In this document: positions 1 through 7,399 of the stretch, piece by piece
How the letters are laid out: each line of letters starts with the position of its first letter
How positions within the stretch are numbered: position 1 is the first letter of the stretch
Source of the DNA: Caulobacter sp.
Lineage (GTDB): Bacteria > Pseudomonadota > Alphaproteobacteria > Caulobacterales > Caulobacteraceae
DNA length: 64,000 bases
Direction of reading: 5' to 3'
Assembly: GCA_030678995.1 (NCBI GenBank)
Contig: JAUXTQ010000020.1
Location: 1-64,000 of the forward strand
Notes under the pieces: generated by a model
Databases searched by the model: none
Told to the model about the DNA's origin: nothing
The model's input: the letters and a program-made list of their open reading frames with translations, nothing else
Translations under genes and position numbers: made by a program

Positions 1-49
1 GGCGCGGCGCGGCGCGATGAGCCGAAGGCTCACGTCGGCGGACCAACCT

Positions 50-86
50 GACCCGTCCGGCACGCTGGCCTGCATGAGATCAAGGG
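50..86 (-). repeat. Copy 1 of a dispersed repeat (GATCTCATGCAGGCCAGC type)
   Basis: On the minus strand this stretch reads GATCTCATGCAGGCCAGCG and then continues with a GCCGG-rich tail. It matches three better-conserved copies at 30561-30591, 31025-31055 and 31458-31488. No gene is seen in positions 1-336; this copy and the inverted repeat at 141-305 account for most of that space. Confidence 0.6.
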
Positions 87-140
87 AATGCTCCCTTCCC
101 CCTGGAAGGTGGAATCGCAATTGGTGGGGCCGGGCGCGAC

Positions 141-305
141 AGTCCTCCCTTCCTCCTCAATGGAGGAAGGGCCGGGGATGGTGGTGTGGCTACGGTGAAG
201 CGGGAACGGCGCTGATCGGCGCCAGCGCCCTGCCGAGCCCTTCGCCCAGCATCAGGGGCCACACCACCACCCAACCCTCCTCCATCGAGGAGGAGGGCTT
301 TCGGC
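141..305. repeat. Large imperfect inverted repeat, intergenic
   Basis: The left arm (about 141-190) contains CTTCCTCCTCAATGGAGGAA and GGTGGTGTGGC. The right arm (about 257-305) contains GCCACACCACCACC and CCTCCTCCATCGAGGAGGA. Each arm also holds its own small palindrome, so the transcript could fold as a cruciform-like structure with two sub-hairpins. It sits downstream of the nitroreductase, has no U-tract, and looks like a REP-type element. Confidence 0.6.
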
Positions 306-336
306 GGGTGGCATTGTCCCAGGCGATAGCCCGTCC

Positions 337-1011
337 TCAAAAACCCCGCAGCACCGCCACCTCGTCCAGCGGGGCCCGCTCCGCGCGGATGGCGTTGACC
401 GGGTCGGCCTCATCCGGGAGCCCCAACGCCACGGCGCAGAACAGCATCAGGTCGGCCGGCATGGCCAGGTGCTCGCGCACGGTGCGGTGCTGCAGGGACC
501 AGGACTCCAGGGCGGCGGTGGAAAGGCCCCTGGCCGTGGCGGCCAGCAGCAGGGACTGCAGGTACATCCCCAGGTCCGCCCACTGCGGCCGGTCCATGGT
601 CCGGTCGATGGCCAGGAAGATGCCGACCGGGGCGCCGAACAGTTCGAAGTTGCGGCGGAACTGCTCCATCCGCCCGGCCGCGTCGTCGCGGGCGATGTTC
701 ATGGCGCCGTAGAGCTGCTCGCCGTTGCGGAACTGGCGGGTCAGATAGGGCTCCTTCAGCTGCGGCGGATAGATCAGGTATTCATAGTCGCCGTCGGTCA
801 GCTGGCCGGCGGCGATGCGGCCTAGCACCTTGCCCTTGAGCGCCGCCAGGTCCTCGCCGGCCAGGGCCCAGACCCGCCAGGGCTGCAGGTTGCCGCCCGA
901 GGGGGCGCGGCCAGCGGCGGTCAGGATCGCCTCCACCGTCGCCCTGGGCACGGGCGAGGGCTTGAACGCGCGGCAGGTGCGCCGCGCGGCGAGGGCTTCG
1001 AACACGTCCAT
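337..1011 (-). CDS. Nitroreductase family protein (FMN-dependent oxidoreductase)
   Basis: The 224-aa product has the nitroreductase fold signature. An N-terminal FEALAARRTCRAFKP carries the Arg cluster that binds the FMN phosphate. APSGGNLQPWRVW follows at residues 36-48, and a C-terminal ALGLPDE segment is typical of the family. Such enzymes use NAD(P)H and FMN to reduce nitro, quinone or enone substrates; the physiological substrate cannot be told from sequence. It is probably cytosolic, since no signal peptide is seen. The gene stands alone between an inverted repeat and a cytochrome gene on the same strand. A second, distinct nitroreductase lies at 18975-19676. Confidence 0.9.
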   Translation of the reverse strand: MDVFEALAARRTCRAFKPSPVPRATVEAILTAAGRAPSGGNLQPWRVWALAGEDLAALKGKVLGRIAAGQLTDGDYEYLIYPPQLKEPYLTRQFRNGEQLYGAMNIARDDAAGRMEQFRRNFELFGAPVGIFLAIDRTMDRPQWADLGMYLQSLLLAATARGLSTAALESWSLQHRTVREHLAMPADLMLFCAVALGLPDEADPVNAIRAERAPLDEVAVLRGF

Positions 1012-1097
1012 GGCGGGCTCCGGATGGAGGCCCAGGATGCCCGCGCCCGTCGGCGGCGGCGTTGATGGAGGTCAAGCCGGGCAGTCAGGAGGGCCGG

Positions 1098-1472
1098 TCA
1101 GGAGGCCGGCGGGGTCTCCAGGCTCTTCAGCCAGGCGACGATGTCGGCGATCTCGCCGGCGGAATAGGTGAACTGCGGCATGGCCGGGTGGCCCGACAGG
1201 ATGCCCTCGGCGAGGGACTCCTCGAGCGCCTCGGGCGGGTAGGTCTCGTGCAGGGTGCGGAACGGCGGGGCGGCGTCGAAGTTGCTGGCGCCGGTCGCCT
1301 CGATGGCGTGGCAGCGCGCGCAGTCCCGCTGGACCAGGTCATGGCCGCGCTGGGCCGAGGGCGCTTGCGCCGCGGCGGCGGCATAGGGCGCGGGCGGCGC
1401 CACAGCCGCCGGCGGGCGGGCGCAGGCGGCCAGGGCGGCGGCGAGGGCCAGGCCGAGGAAGAGAACGCGCAT
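1098..1472 (-). CDS. Small c-type cytochrome lipoprotein
   Basis: The start was set at the ATG giving MRVLFLGLALAAALAAC, because this is a clean lipoprotein signal with its lipobox Cys at residue 17; a longer upstream frame adds only charged residues. The mature 124-aa precursor has an Ala/Pro-rich tether, then one haem c site, CARCH, at residues 51-55, with His55 as axial ligand and a likely Met ligand in GHPAMPQF. This matches monohaem class I cytochromes of about 90 residues. It is predicted to be membrane-tethered and periplasm-facing, and to shuttle electrons to an unknown partner; no oxidase or dehydrogenase is adjacent. Confidence 0.85.
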   Translation of the reverse strand: MRVLFLGLALAAALAACARPPAAVAPPAPYAAAAAQAPSAQRGHDLVQRDCARCHAIEATGASNFDAAPPFRTLHETYPPEALEESLAEGILSGHPAMPQFTYSAGEIADIVAWLKSLETPPAS

Positions 1473-1497
1473 GACCGACTCCGGACGATGGGAAACA

Positions 1498-1569
1498 GGG
1501 GACAGCTTACGCATTTCCCGGCGTTTCGCGACGTCCCGGTTCAAGAAAAAGGGGCCAGGTCCGCGTAAG
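1498..1569. repeat. Palindromic repeat with GGGGACAGC edge
   Basis: It begins GGGGACAGCTTACGC, and the outer part CTTACGC (1506-1512) is answered by GCGTAAG (1563-1569). The same GGGGACAGCTT...CATTTCCC start occurs at 23653-23680. It belongs to the GGGACA-edged palindrome group found at many gene ends in this window. Confidence 0.5.
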
Positions 1570-1638
1570 TATTTGGTGGCGAAATACTATCTCGCATAAC
1601 ATTGGTATTTGAGCGGCTTTGGCGATTTCGGCCGCGTT

Positions 1639-1680
1639 TATAATACTGGACAAATTAACAGGAACGGGCGCTATCCTGTT
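1639..1680 (+). promoter_or_regulatory. Putative promoter/operator upstream of the CsgG-family operon
   Basis: The 190 bp before the CsgG-family gene are clearly AT-richer than the surroundings. A TATAAT hexamer lies at 1639-1644 without a good -35. It is followed by an inverted repeat, AACAGGA (1657-1663) and TCCTGTT (1674-1680), with a 10-nt spacer. The position suits an operator or a leader hairpin. The promoter assignment is only an inference. Confidence 0.3.
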
Positions 1681-1760
1681 CTTCGCGGATTTTTAGTTCG
1701 GTTTTTCTTTCGGAATCGTCCCTGCGCCGCGTCCGTTTTCTGACGATTATTGAGGCCGGC

Positions 1761-2699
1761 ATGCGTTTTTCCCGACGATCGGCCCTGGTGGCCGGCGCAT
1801 CATTTGGTCTGGTCGGCACGGCCGCCGCCACGGACGCGGCCCCCTATGCTGGCCTCAAGAAGACCATCGCGGTTGATCCCTTCCAGGCCGCCGAGGCGGT
1901 CGGCGGGTCGATCACTTCCGACGGCATGACCGCCATGCTCACCGACGCCCTGGTCCGCGACGGCCGCTTCGTGGTGGTCGAGCGGCCGGGCCTCGCCAGC
2001 GTCCAGGCCGAACAGCAGCTGGGCCAGTCCAGCGCCACGACGCCGGAGACCGCCGCCGGGGTCGGCGGCCTGATCGGCGCCAGCGCCATCGTGCGCGGGG
2101 CGGTGACCAAGTACGAGCCGGCGGCCAGCGGCGGCGGCATCGGCGTCAGCGGCCTGCCGATGGGCGGACTGCTGGGCGGCAGGGCCGGGGTCAAGAGCCA
2201 GACCTCCCTGCTCGAAATCTCCCTGCGCCTGATCGACACCACGACCGGTCAGGTTATCTCCACGTCCAAGGCCCAGGGCCGGGCCAAGTCGACAGCGGCC
2301 GACGCCTCGGTGGTCAATCCCTGGACCGGCGCCTCGGCCGGCGGCGGGACGTTTCACACCTCGCCGATCGGCCAGGCCGGCGAGGACGCCATCATCAAGG
2401 CGGTCGAGCTGATCGCCGCGGGCATGCGCGCCGTGGCCTGGTCGGCCCAGGTGATCGAGGCCGACGGCGACCGCGTCTATGTCAACGCCGGCGCCGACCG
2501 CAATGTCGCGGCCGGCACGGTGCTGTCGGTCTGGCGCCGGGGCCGGACCTTCACCGATCCGACCACCGGCGAGGTGCTGGACGTCGACCTGCAGCGCATC
2601 GGCACGGTGCGCATCGACAGCGTGCGCGACCGGCTGTCGACGGCCAGCGTGGCCAGCGGCGGGCCGCCGGCCCGCGGCGATCTGCTGAAGCTGGAATAG
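1761..2699 (+). CDS. CsgG/FlgT-like outer-membrane assembly protein
   Basis: The 312-aa product matches the CsgG family by eye: KKTIAVDPFQ near residue 33, GMTAMLTDALVRDGRFVVVERPGL near 55-78, and a GASAIVRGAVTKYEP strand. The C-terminal domain (VNAGADRNVAAGTVL...IGTV) resembles the small beta domain found in CsgG/FlgT-type proteins. CsgG forms the outer-membrane export pore for curli subunits. The N-terminus carries a twin-arginine-like SRRSAL then a hydrophobic stretch, but no lipobox Cys, unlike classical CsgG lipoproteins. It is the first gene of a run of secreted proteins (gap 11 bp). That suggests it assembles or exports them, but this is inference. Confidence 0.75.
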   Translation: MRFSRRSALVAGASFGLVGTAAATDAAPYAGLKKTIAVDPFQAAEAVGGSITSDGMTAMLTDALVRDGRFVVVERPGLASVQAEQQLGQSSATTPETAAGVGGLIGASAIVRGAVTKYEPAASGGGIGVSGLPMGGLLGGRAGVKSQTSLLEISLRLIDTTTGQVISTSKAQGRAKSTAADASVVNPWTGASAGGGTFHTSPIGQAGEDAIIKAVELIAAGMRAVAWSAQVIEADGDRVYVNAGADRNVAAGTVLSVWRRGRTFTDPTTGEVLDVDLQRIGTVRIDSVRDRLSTASVASGGPPARGDLLKLE

Positions 2700-2710
2700 G
2701 AGCCGCGAGC

Positions 2711-3211
2711 ATGTCCCGGACACGGATCCTGCCCGCCTGCGCGGCCCTCGCCCTGGGCCTTCTGGCCGCCGTGCCGGCGTCCACCGCCGGCGAGCTGATC
2801 GGGGTCGCGGTGGCGCGGCCGGCCGAGTTCCGCACAGCGCCCAAGCCCGGTGATCCGCTCGCCGATGTCGGCGTCAGCCTCGCGCTCAACGGCCTTGCCG
2901 GCGACGATAGCCGCGCCGTCCTGTCGGCCCGGACCAACGCCGACGGCGAGGCGGTGTTCAGCAATCTGCGCGCCGGCGAATTCACCATCACCGTCACGCC
3001 CGTGAACGACGCGCCGACCGCGAAGCTCAACCGGATCGGCGGGGTCATCATCATATCCGGCACGCCGCCCAAGGCCGCGGCGTTTTCGTGGGCCAGGGGC
3101 CGCAAGAGCTTCGGCGCCGACCGGGCCGGCCACCGCATCGTCATCCCGGTCGCCCGGGATGGCGGCGAGGTCCGGGTCCGGCTGACCATCTTCGACCGGT
3201 GGGGCAAGTGA
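2711..3211 (+). CDS. Secreted Cna-B/carboxypeptidase-regulatory-like protein (module gene C1)
   Basis: The 166-aa product has a signal peptide (ALALGLLAAVPASTAG, cleavage near 27). A single beta-sandwich-like domain follows with the motif ARTNADGEAVFSNLRAGEFTI, typical of Cna-B or carboxypeptidase-regulatory folds: a DG turn followed by LxxGxYxI. Such domains are structural, not catalytic. It lies 11 bp after the CsgG-family gene and overlaps the next gene by 4 bp (GTGA). A related fold recurs in the product of 4358-4906, which occupies the same place in the second copy of the module. The family name is unknown. Confidence 0.65.
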   Translation: MSRTRILPACAALALGLLAAVPASTAGELIGVAVARPAEFRTAPKPGDPLADVGVSLALNGLAGDDSRAVLSARTNADGEAVFSNLRAGEFTITVTPVNDAPTAKLNRIGGVIIISGTPPKAAAFSWARGRKSFGADRAGHRIVIPVARDGGEVRVRLTIFDRWGK

Positions 3212-3990
3212 CCCCCCGGATCGCGGGCGCGGGCCGCGCCGGGATCGGGCTGCTGGTGCTCGCCTGGGTCGGGTCGGCCGCCGCCATGACCGTCACCGCC
3301 CCGACCGGCGCCACCCTGCCCAAGGCCGCGCCGATCGTGGTCAACTGGGTCAGCACGCCGGGTCCCGGCGCCATCGAGATCCGGCTCGAACGCAACACGC
3401 CCACGTTCCAGACCTATATCGTCGCGGGCGCCGCCCCCAACACCGGACAGGCCACGGTCAGCTTTCCGGCCGCCTGGCCGTGCATCCCGGCCGCCACCTA
3501 CCGGATCAGGGTGTTTCGCTATCAGTCGACAGCGACCAGCTGGACTCCCCTCGACCAGGGATACGGCCCGGTGTTCAGGTTTTCCTGCGGCGGCAAGCCG
3601 GGTGGCGGCGTCAGCGTCCCCGCCCCGATCCAGCTTTCAGGCGCCGCCGCCATGGCCCTCGCGGCCGACGGCGAGTTGAAGGTGGTCAAGGAAGTCGTCA
3701 ACACCACGAGATTCCCCACGCCAGCCAGCCAGTTCAAGATCACCGTCGCCTGCACGACCGGGCCGGGCGCGGTCTTCACCCCGTCGGCGCCCGCCGGGAT
3801 GAACCAGGTCATGACGATCGCCGCCGGCGCCCAATGCACCGTCACCGAGGCCGATCCGCCGCTGCCGCCCAGGCCCTGCCGGTGGGTGACGACCTACCCG
3901 GGCGGTCGGACGGGCGGCGACGGCGCAACGCTGATCGTGCGCAACACCCTGGTCTGCGGCCCCGATACCGGCGGCTCTGGCCCGAAGTGA
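3208..3990 (+). CDS. Secreted two-domain beta-rich protein (module gene A1)
   Basis: The start is the GTG overlapping the previous stop codon (GTGA). From there the protein opens with a signal peptide ending GSAAA near residue 26; upstream in-frame codons lie inside the previous gene. About 260 aa. Residues 27-125 look like an Ig-like domain (TVTAPTGATLPKAAPIVVNW). Residues 155-250 resemble the DUF5979/prealbumin-like fold, with LKVVKEVVN at the start and the hallmark GAQCTVTEADPP. Paired Cys suggest disulfides. It is a clear paralogue of the product of 5360-6244, with the same two-domain order and TLPKAAP/VLPKAAP motif. Function unknown; it could be a surface or fibre subunit. Confidence 0.7.
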   Translation: MTPRIAGAGRAGIGLLVLAWVGSAAAMTVTAPTGATLPKAAPIVVNWVSTPGPGAIEIRLERNTPTFQTYIVAGAAPNTGQATVSFPAAWPCIPAATYRIRVFRYQSTATSWTPLDQGYGPVFRFSCGGKPGGGVSVPAPIQLSGAAAMALAADGELKVVKEVVNTTRFPTPASQFKITVACTTGPGAVFTPSAPAGMNQVMTIAAGAQCTVTEADPPLPPRPCRWVTTYPGGRTGGDGATLIVRNTLVCGPDTGGSGPK

Positions 3991-4025
3991 CCGATGATGA
4001 CGGATTCAACCGAGTTCCGGGAGCC

Positions 4026-4349
4026 ATGACCATGACATCACCCCCCCGCGCCGCGCGCCTTGCGCTCCTCGGCGCCGCCGCCCTGGCCTTCGACCTGGGC
4101 GTCATGGTCGTCGCCGGCCATGCGGTCGAGGCCCCCAAGACCCCGGAGTCGGGGGCGCCCTCCACCGTCCGCAAGGCGGGGACCAAGTCGGACGACTATC
4201 TGAAGATCAAGCTCACCGACGTGCTCGTCAGTTCCTACGCGATCGACCGCACCCACACCGCCAGGGGCTGCGAGATCAAGCACGGCAAGGTGGTCGAGGT
4301 GGCCGGCATGCCGATGTGCCAGCTTCCGGCCGCGCCGGTCGCCAAGTGA
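4026..4349 (+). CDS. Small secreted protein with C-KHGKVVEV-C motif (module gene B1)
   Basis: The product is 107 aa, with a hydrophobic N-terminus (ALLGAAALAFDLGVMVVAG) acting as signal or anchor, a Pro/Ala linker, and a compact C-terminal domain ending CEIKHGKVVEVAGMPMCQL. This tail is nearly the same as in the product of 6282-6569, so the two are paralogues. The two Cys flanking KHGKVVEV probably form a disulfide. The start could also be the ATG six bases later. It lies 35 bp after A1 and 8 bp before the next gene. I recognise no family; it may be a small exported subunit or accessory of the CsgG-linked locus. Confidence 0.65.
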   Translation: MTMTSPPRAARLALLGAAALAFDLGVMVVAGHAVEAPKTPESGAPSTVRKAGTKSDDYLKIKLTDVLVSSYAIDRTHTARGCEIKHGKVVEVAGMPMCQLPAAPVAK

Positions 4350-4357
4350 GCGGGACA

Positions 4358-4906
4358 ATGACGAGGCTTTGCGCCACCGCCCTGGCGAGCCTGGCCCTGG
4401 CGATGCCGGCCGCCGCGGCGACGGCCGCGAGCCCCGCTTCGCCGGTCGCGCTCCCGCCAACGGCCCAGAGCTGCACCCTGGTCGAACTGATGATCGTCGT
4501 CGCCCTGTACGACAGTTCCGGCAAGCTGGTAGGGAGGACCACCAGTGATCGCAACGGCCGGTTCACGTTCAAGGGCCTGACGCCCGGGACCTACCGCTTC
4601 ACGCTCAGCGGCGACAGCCTGACCCGGGCCATCAGCAAGGGCGGTCCGGAATGGGGAGACAGGCCGGGCATCATCGCCATTCTGGTCGGCCTGCTGCTGC
4701 CCGCCGGCAGGCTCGAGCCGGTGGGGTCCCATGAGGCTCCCCTCGTTGGCAGCCGGTCAGGCGCCGGCGGCGGCGGCCATGATGTCTGGATCCAGGTCCA
4801 GGACATCAGCTTCACCATGAGGCTCCCTGCCCCGGCAGGGAGCGGCGCCCTCAAGCCAGGCCAGACCTTCGACTACCAGGGAACCCTCAGCCTGCGCGCC
4901 CGATAG
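4358..4906 (+). CDS. Secreted Cna-B-like protein (module gene C2)
   Basis: About 182 aa, with a signal peptide (LASLALAMPAAAATA). A SpaA/Cna-B-like repeat follows with VALYDSSGKLVGRTTSDRNG and then FTFKGLTPGTYRFTL, where a DRNG turn precedes GxTPGxY. The C-terminal third, rich in Gly and Pro (about 110-182), has no visible family. The start is the ATG at 4358; a GTG overlapping the previous stop (4346) is also possible. It takes the same place in the second module copy that the product of 2711-3211 takes in the first. It is probably structural; no catalytic residues are seen. Confidence 0.6.
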   Translation: MTRLCATALASLALAMPAAAATAASPASPVALPPTAQSCTLVELMIVVALYDSSGKLVGRTTSDRNGRFTFKGLTPGTYRFTLSGDSLTRAISKGGPEWGDRPGIIAILVGLLLPAGRLEPVGSHEAPLVGSRSGAGGGGHDVWIQVQDISFTMRLPAPAGSGALKPGQTFDYQGTLSLRAR

Positions 4907-4923
4907 CCCGCCGGAGAACCGAC

Positions 4924-5328
4924 ATGAAACCCAGAACCATGCTGGCGTTCGCGCCCCTCATCGCCGGGCTGGTCCTGGCCGGTCCGGCCTCGGCATCCGT
5001 GGCGGCGGTGAGCAACATCTGCGACGGGACAAATACCGTCCGGGTCGTGACCCTGTCGCTCAATACCTATGAGTACTTCTTCCAGCCGTTTCCCGGCGGG
5101 ACGGTGGTCCATTTCAACGGCATCATCACGCCGACCTCCTCGACCAAGGTGCGGCTCTTCGCGGTGCCGCCGGGGCGCTACCGGCTGACCTACAAGATCC
5201 CCGGCACCGTCCCGATCGGGACCTGGCCCCCCGACGTGGTGGTCAAGCCCTGGGCGATGGTCAACGGGGTCTGCGTTTTCACCGACCCCCTGAAGAAGGC
5301 CCGCCCCGTCGGCGCGCCGGTCCAGTGA
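4924..5328 (+). CDS. Small secreted beta-rich protein of unknown family (module gene D)
   Basis: The 134-aa product has a signal peptide (LAFAPLIAGLVLAGPASAS, cleavage near 25) and two Cys (in NICDG and NGVCVF) that could pair. The mature part is rich in aromatic and beta-prone residues and has a VPPGRYRLTY segment resembling the last strands of Cna-B-like domains. It has no partner in the first copy of the module, so it is either an insertion into the second copy or a loss from the first. It lies 17 bp after C2 and 31 bp before A2. No family recognised. Confidence 0.6.
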   Translation: MKPRTMLAFAPLIAGLVLAGPASASVAAVSNICDGTNTVRVVTLSLNTYEYFFQPFPGGTVVHFNGIITPTSSTKVRLFAVPPGRYRLTYKIPGTVPIGTWPPDVVVKPWAMVNGVCVFTDPLKKARPVGAPVQ

Positions 5329-5359
5329 ACAGGGCGATGTCACCCGAAGGGATGATCCG

Positions 5360-6244
5360 ATGCACGCTGTAGGTCTGACCCTGGGCGGCCTGCGCGCCGC
5401 CGGACTCGCGCTGGGACTGCTGATCGCGGCGGTCGCCGGCCCGGCCATGGCCCTGACCATCTCCGCCCCGACCGCCGGGGTCCTGCCCAAGGCGGCGCCG
5501 TTCACGCTGCAGTGGACCACGACCACTCCGGCGGCGAACGTCTCGATCATGCTCATCCAGGTCACGCCGACCGCCACGTTCGTCGCCCCGGCCTGGCCGC
5601 AGGTCAGCAACACGGGCCAGACCACGCTGTCCTTCCCCGCCTCGGTGGTTTGCGGCGCCGGCTACACATACAAGATCGGCGTGATGGTCTGGGGCCAGGC
5701 CAGCACCGGCCTGACGTCCGGGCCGTCGATCGTGGAATCCGCCGAGACCAAGCCCTTCCGGCTCTCCTGCGAGGGCGGCCGCACGGAAACCCTGACCGTC
5801 GTCAAGACCGTGGTCAGCGACGGTCCGATTCCGCCGCCGAACGCCTCCTTCGTGGTCGATGTGCGCTGCCCGCCGAGCGGGCCGAACACCACGGTGACCC
5901 TGTCGAGCGCCAACGGCTACCAGCAGGTGGTGCCCGGCGTCACGGTCGGCGCCAACTGCACCGTCACCGAACGCCCGCCGGTCGTGCCGGCCGACCTGGC
6001 CCGGCGCGGCTGTCACTGGGAGACGAGCTATCCTGGATCCGGCGCCGGCGAGGGGCCCAAGACGGCCCTGACCACCGGGCCGAACACCACGCGCCGGATC
6101 GTCAACCGCTGGGTCTGCAAGGACCAGACGGGAACAGGAACGGGAACCGGCGTGGATCCGCGCAAGCGGTCCGACCTGTCGATCCGCAAGACCGGCCCGG
6201 CGTCGGACACCGTCGGCATCGACCTCCGGCGCCGTCCGCATTGA
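5360..6244 (+). CDS. Secreted two-domain beta-rich protein (module gene A2)
   Basis: The 294-aa product has a long signal peptide (residues 1-31, ending AGPAMA). An Ig-like domain with ISAPTAGVLPKAAPFTLQW follows, then a DUF5979-like domain starting LTVVKTVVSDG and containing GANCTVTERPP. It is paralogous to the product of 3208-3990 but about 35 residues longer. The extra tail is Thr/Gly-rich (GTGTGTGVDPRK) and then basic. Three Cys in the second domain keep the same order as in A1 (..C..C-TVTE..C-WxTxYPG). The protein is likely exported and disulfide-bonded. Its role as subunit or adhesin is inferred only from context. Confidence 0.7.
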   Translation: MHAVGLTLGGLRAAGLALGLLIAAVAGPAMALTISAPTAGVLPKAAPFTLQWTTTTPAANVSIMLIQVTPTATFVAPAWPQVSNTGQTTLSFPASVVCGAGYTYKIGVMVWGQASTGLTSGPSIVESAETKPFRLSCEGGRTETLTVVKTVVSDGPIPPPNASFVVDVRCPPSGPNTTVTLSSANGYQQVVPGVTVGANCTVTERPPVVPADLARRGCHWETSYPGSGAGEGPKTALTTGPNTTRRIVNRWVCKDQTGTGTGTGVDPRKRSDLSIRKTGPASDTVGIDLRRRPH

Positions 6245-6281
6245 TCCGCCCCGGATCGCCAGCCATCGAAGGAGTGCTAAC

Positions 6282-6569
6282 ATGAAGAAGACAGCCATCA
6301 TCCTGGCCGGCGCGGTCGCCTTCGACCTGGGTGTTCTGGTCGTCGCGGGCCAGGCAGCGGAAGCGCCGAAAGCGCCGGCCGCGGCTCCTGCCGCGACTGC
6401 GCGCGGCAAGGTCTTCCCCAAGGTCGTGATCGACCACTTCTATCTCAAGGTGGACGCGGTCAACACGGCCCGGGCGTGCGACCACAAGCACGGCAAGGTG
6501 GTCGAGGTCGAGGGCGTGCCGATGTGCCGGCTGCCGGCCAAGGCCGCTCCCCAACCCGATGGACGATAG
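6282..6569 (+). CDS. Small secreted protein with C-KHGKVVEV-C motif (module gene B2)
   Basis: The 95-aa product has an N-terminal hydrophobic segment (AIILAGAVAFDLGVLVVAG), a Pro/Ala linker and the conserved tail CDHKHGKVVEVEGVPMCRL. It is a paralogue of the 4026-4349 product, sharing even the AFDLGV motif inside the signal segment, so that segment may be more than a cleavable leader. A good GGAG ribosome site precedes the ATG. The gene overlaps the following YkgJ-type gene by 11 bp, tying that gene into the same transcript. Function unknown. Confidence 0.65.
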   Translation: MKKTAIILAGAVAFDLGVLVVAGQAAEAPKAPAAAPAATARGKVFPKVVIDHFYLKVDAVNTARACDHKHGKVVEVEGVPMCRLPAKAAPQPDGR

Positions 6570-7338
6570 GGCCGGCGAGCCGGCGACTCCCGACAGCGCC
6601 CCGCCGGCCGAGCGGCTGTCGGCCGGAGATCCGGCGCAGGGACCCCTAGCCGCCGGCAAGGTCACCCTGGTCATGGGCGGCGAGCCGGTCGCGTTTGAAC
6701 TCACCGTCCCGGCCGGCCCGGTCGCCGTTGAGGAGGTTCTGCCCATTTTCCAGGGCCTTAGCAGCCTGTTCGCCGAACGGGCGGCGACCAGGGCGGCCCT
6801 GGAGGGACGCACGGTCTCCTGCCGGGCTGGATGTGGGGCCTGCTGCCGCCAGTTGGTGCCGATCGCCGCGGCGGAGGCCCGGGCCCTGGCGCGCGTGGTC
6901 CGGTCCCTGCCCGAACCCCGCCAGACCGTGGTGCGCGAGCGTTTCGCCGCAGCGGTCGAGGCCGTGGCCGACGCCGGTCTGTTCGACCAACTGACCGATC
7001 TGTCGGAGCGACGGTTCGAGGCAGGACATGACTATTTCCGGCTGGGCATCGCCTGCCCGTTCCTCGAGGACGAGGCCTGCTCGATCCATCCGGACCGGCC
7101 GCTGTCCTGTCGCGAATACCTGGTCGCCTCGCCCGCCGAGAACTGCCGGTCGCCGACCGCCGAGGGCATCGACAAGCTGACACTGGAGGGCGACCCTTCG
7201 TTGGCCGTGCTGAAGGCCGACCTGCGCGACGGCTGGCTGCCCCTGGTCCACGCCCTGGTCTTCGACGAGACGGCGCCCCCGTCGCCGCTCGACCGCACGG
7301 GCCCCGAAATCCTGGCCGACGTGCTGGGCCGGCTGTAG
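6559..7338 (+). CDS. YkgJ-type cysteine-cluster (CxxCxxCC) protein
   Basis: The 259-aa product has Cys88, Cys92, Cys95 and Cys96 in CRAGCGACC, and later Cys166, Cys174 and Cys184 in ACPFLEDEAC and PLSCREY. This is the arrangement of the YkgJ/UPF0153 family, which likely binds zinc or an Fe-S cluster. No signal peptide is seen, so it is probably cytosolic. The first 60 residues are an extra Pro/Ala-rich extension. Its start lies inside the end of the preceding secreted-protein gene, so translation is probably coupled, which is odd for a cytosolic metal-cluster protein next to exported ones. Confidence 0.85.
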   Translation: MDDRAGEPATPDSAPPAERLSAGDPAQGPLAAGKVTLVMGGEPVAFELTVPAGPVAVEEVLPIFQGLSSLFAERAATRAALEGRTVSCRAGCGACCRQLVPIAAAEARALARVVRSLPEPRQTVVRERFAAAVEAVADAGLFDQLTDLSERRFEAGHDYFRLGIACPFLEDEACSIHPDRPLSCREYLVASPAENCRSPTAEGIDKLTLEGDPSLAVLKADLRDGWLPLVHALVFDETAPPSPLDRTGPEILADVLGRL

Positions 7339-7399
7339 CCCGCCGGACATTGTCAGGGTCGGGCCCGGTCCCTACCCTGACGGCAAAGAGGAATCCGCC

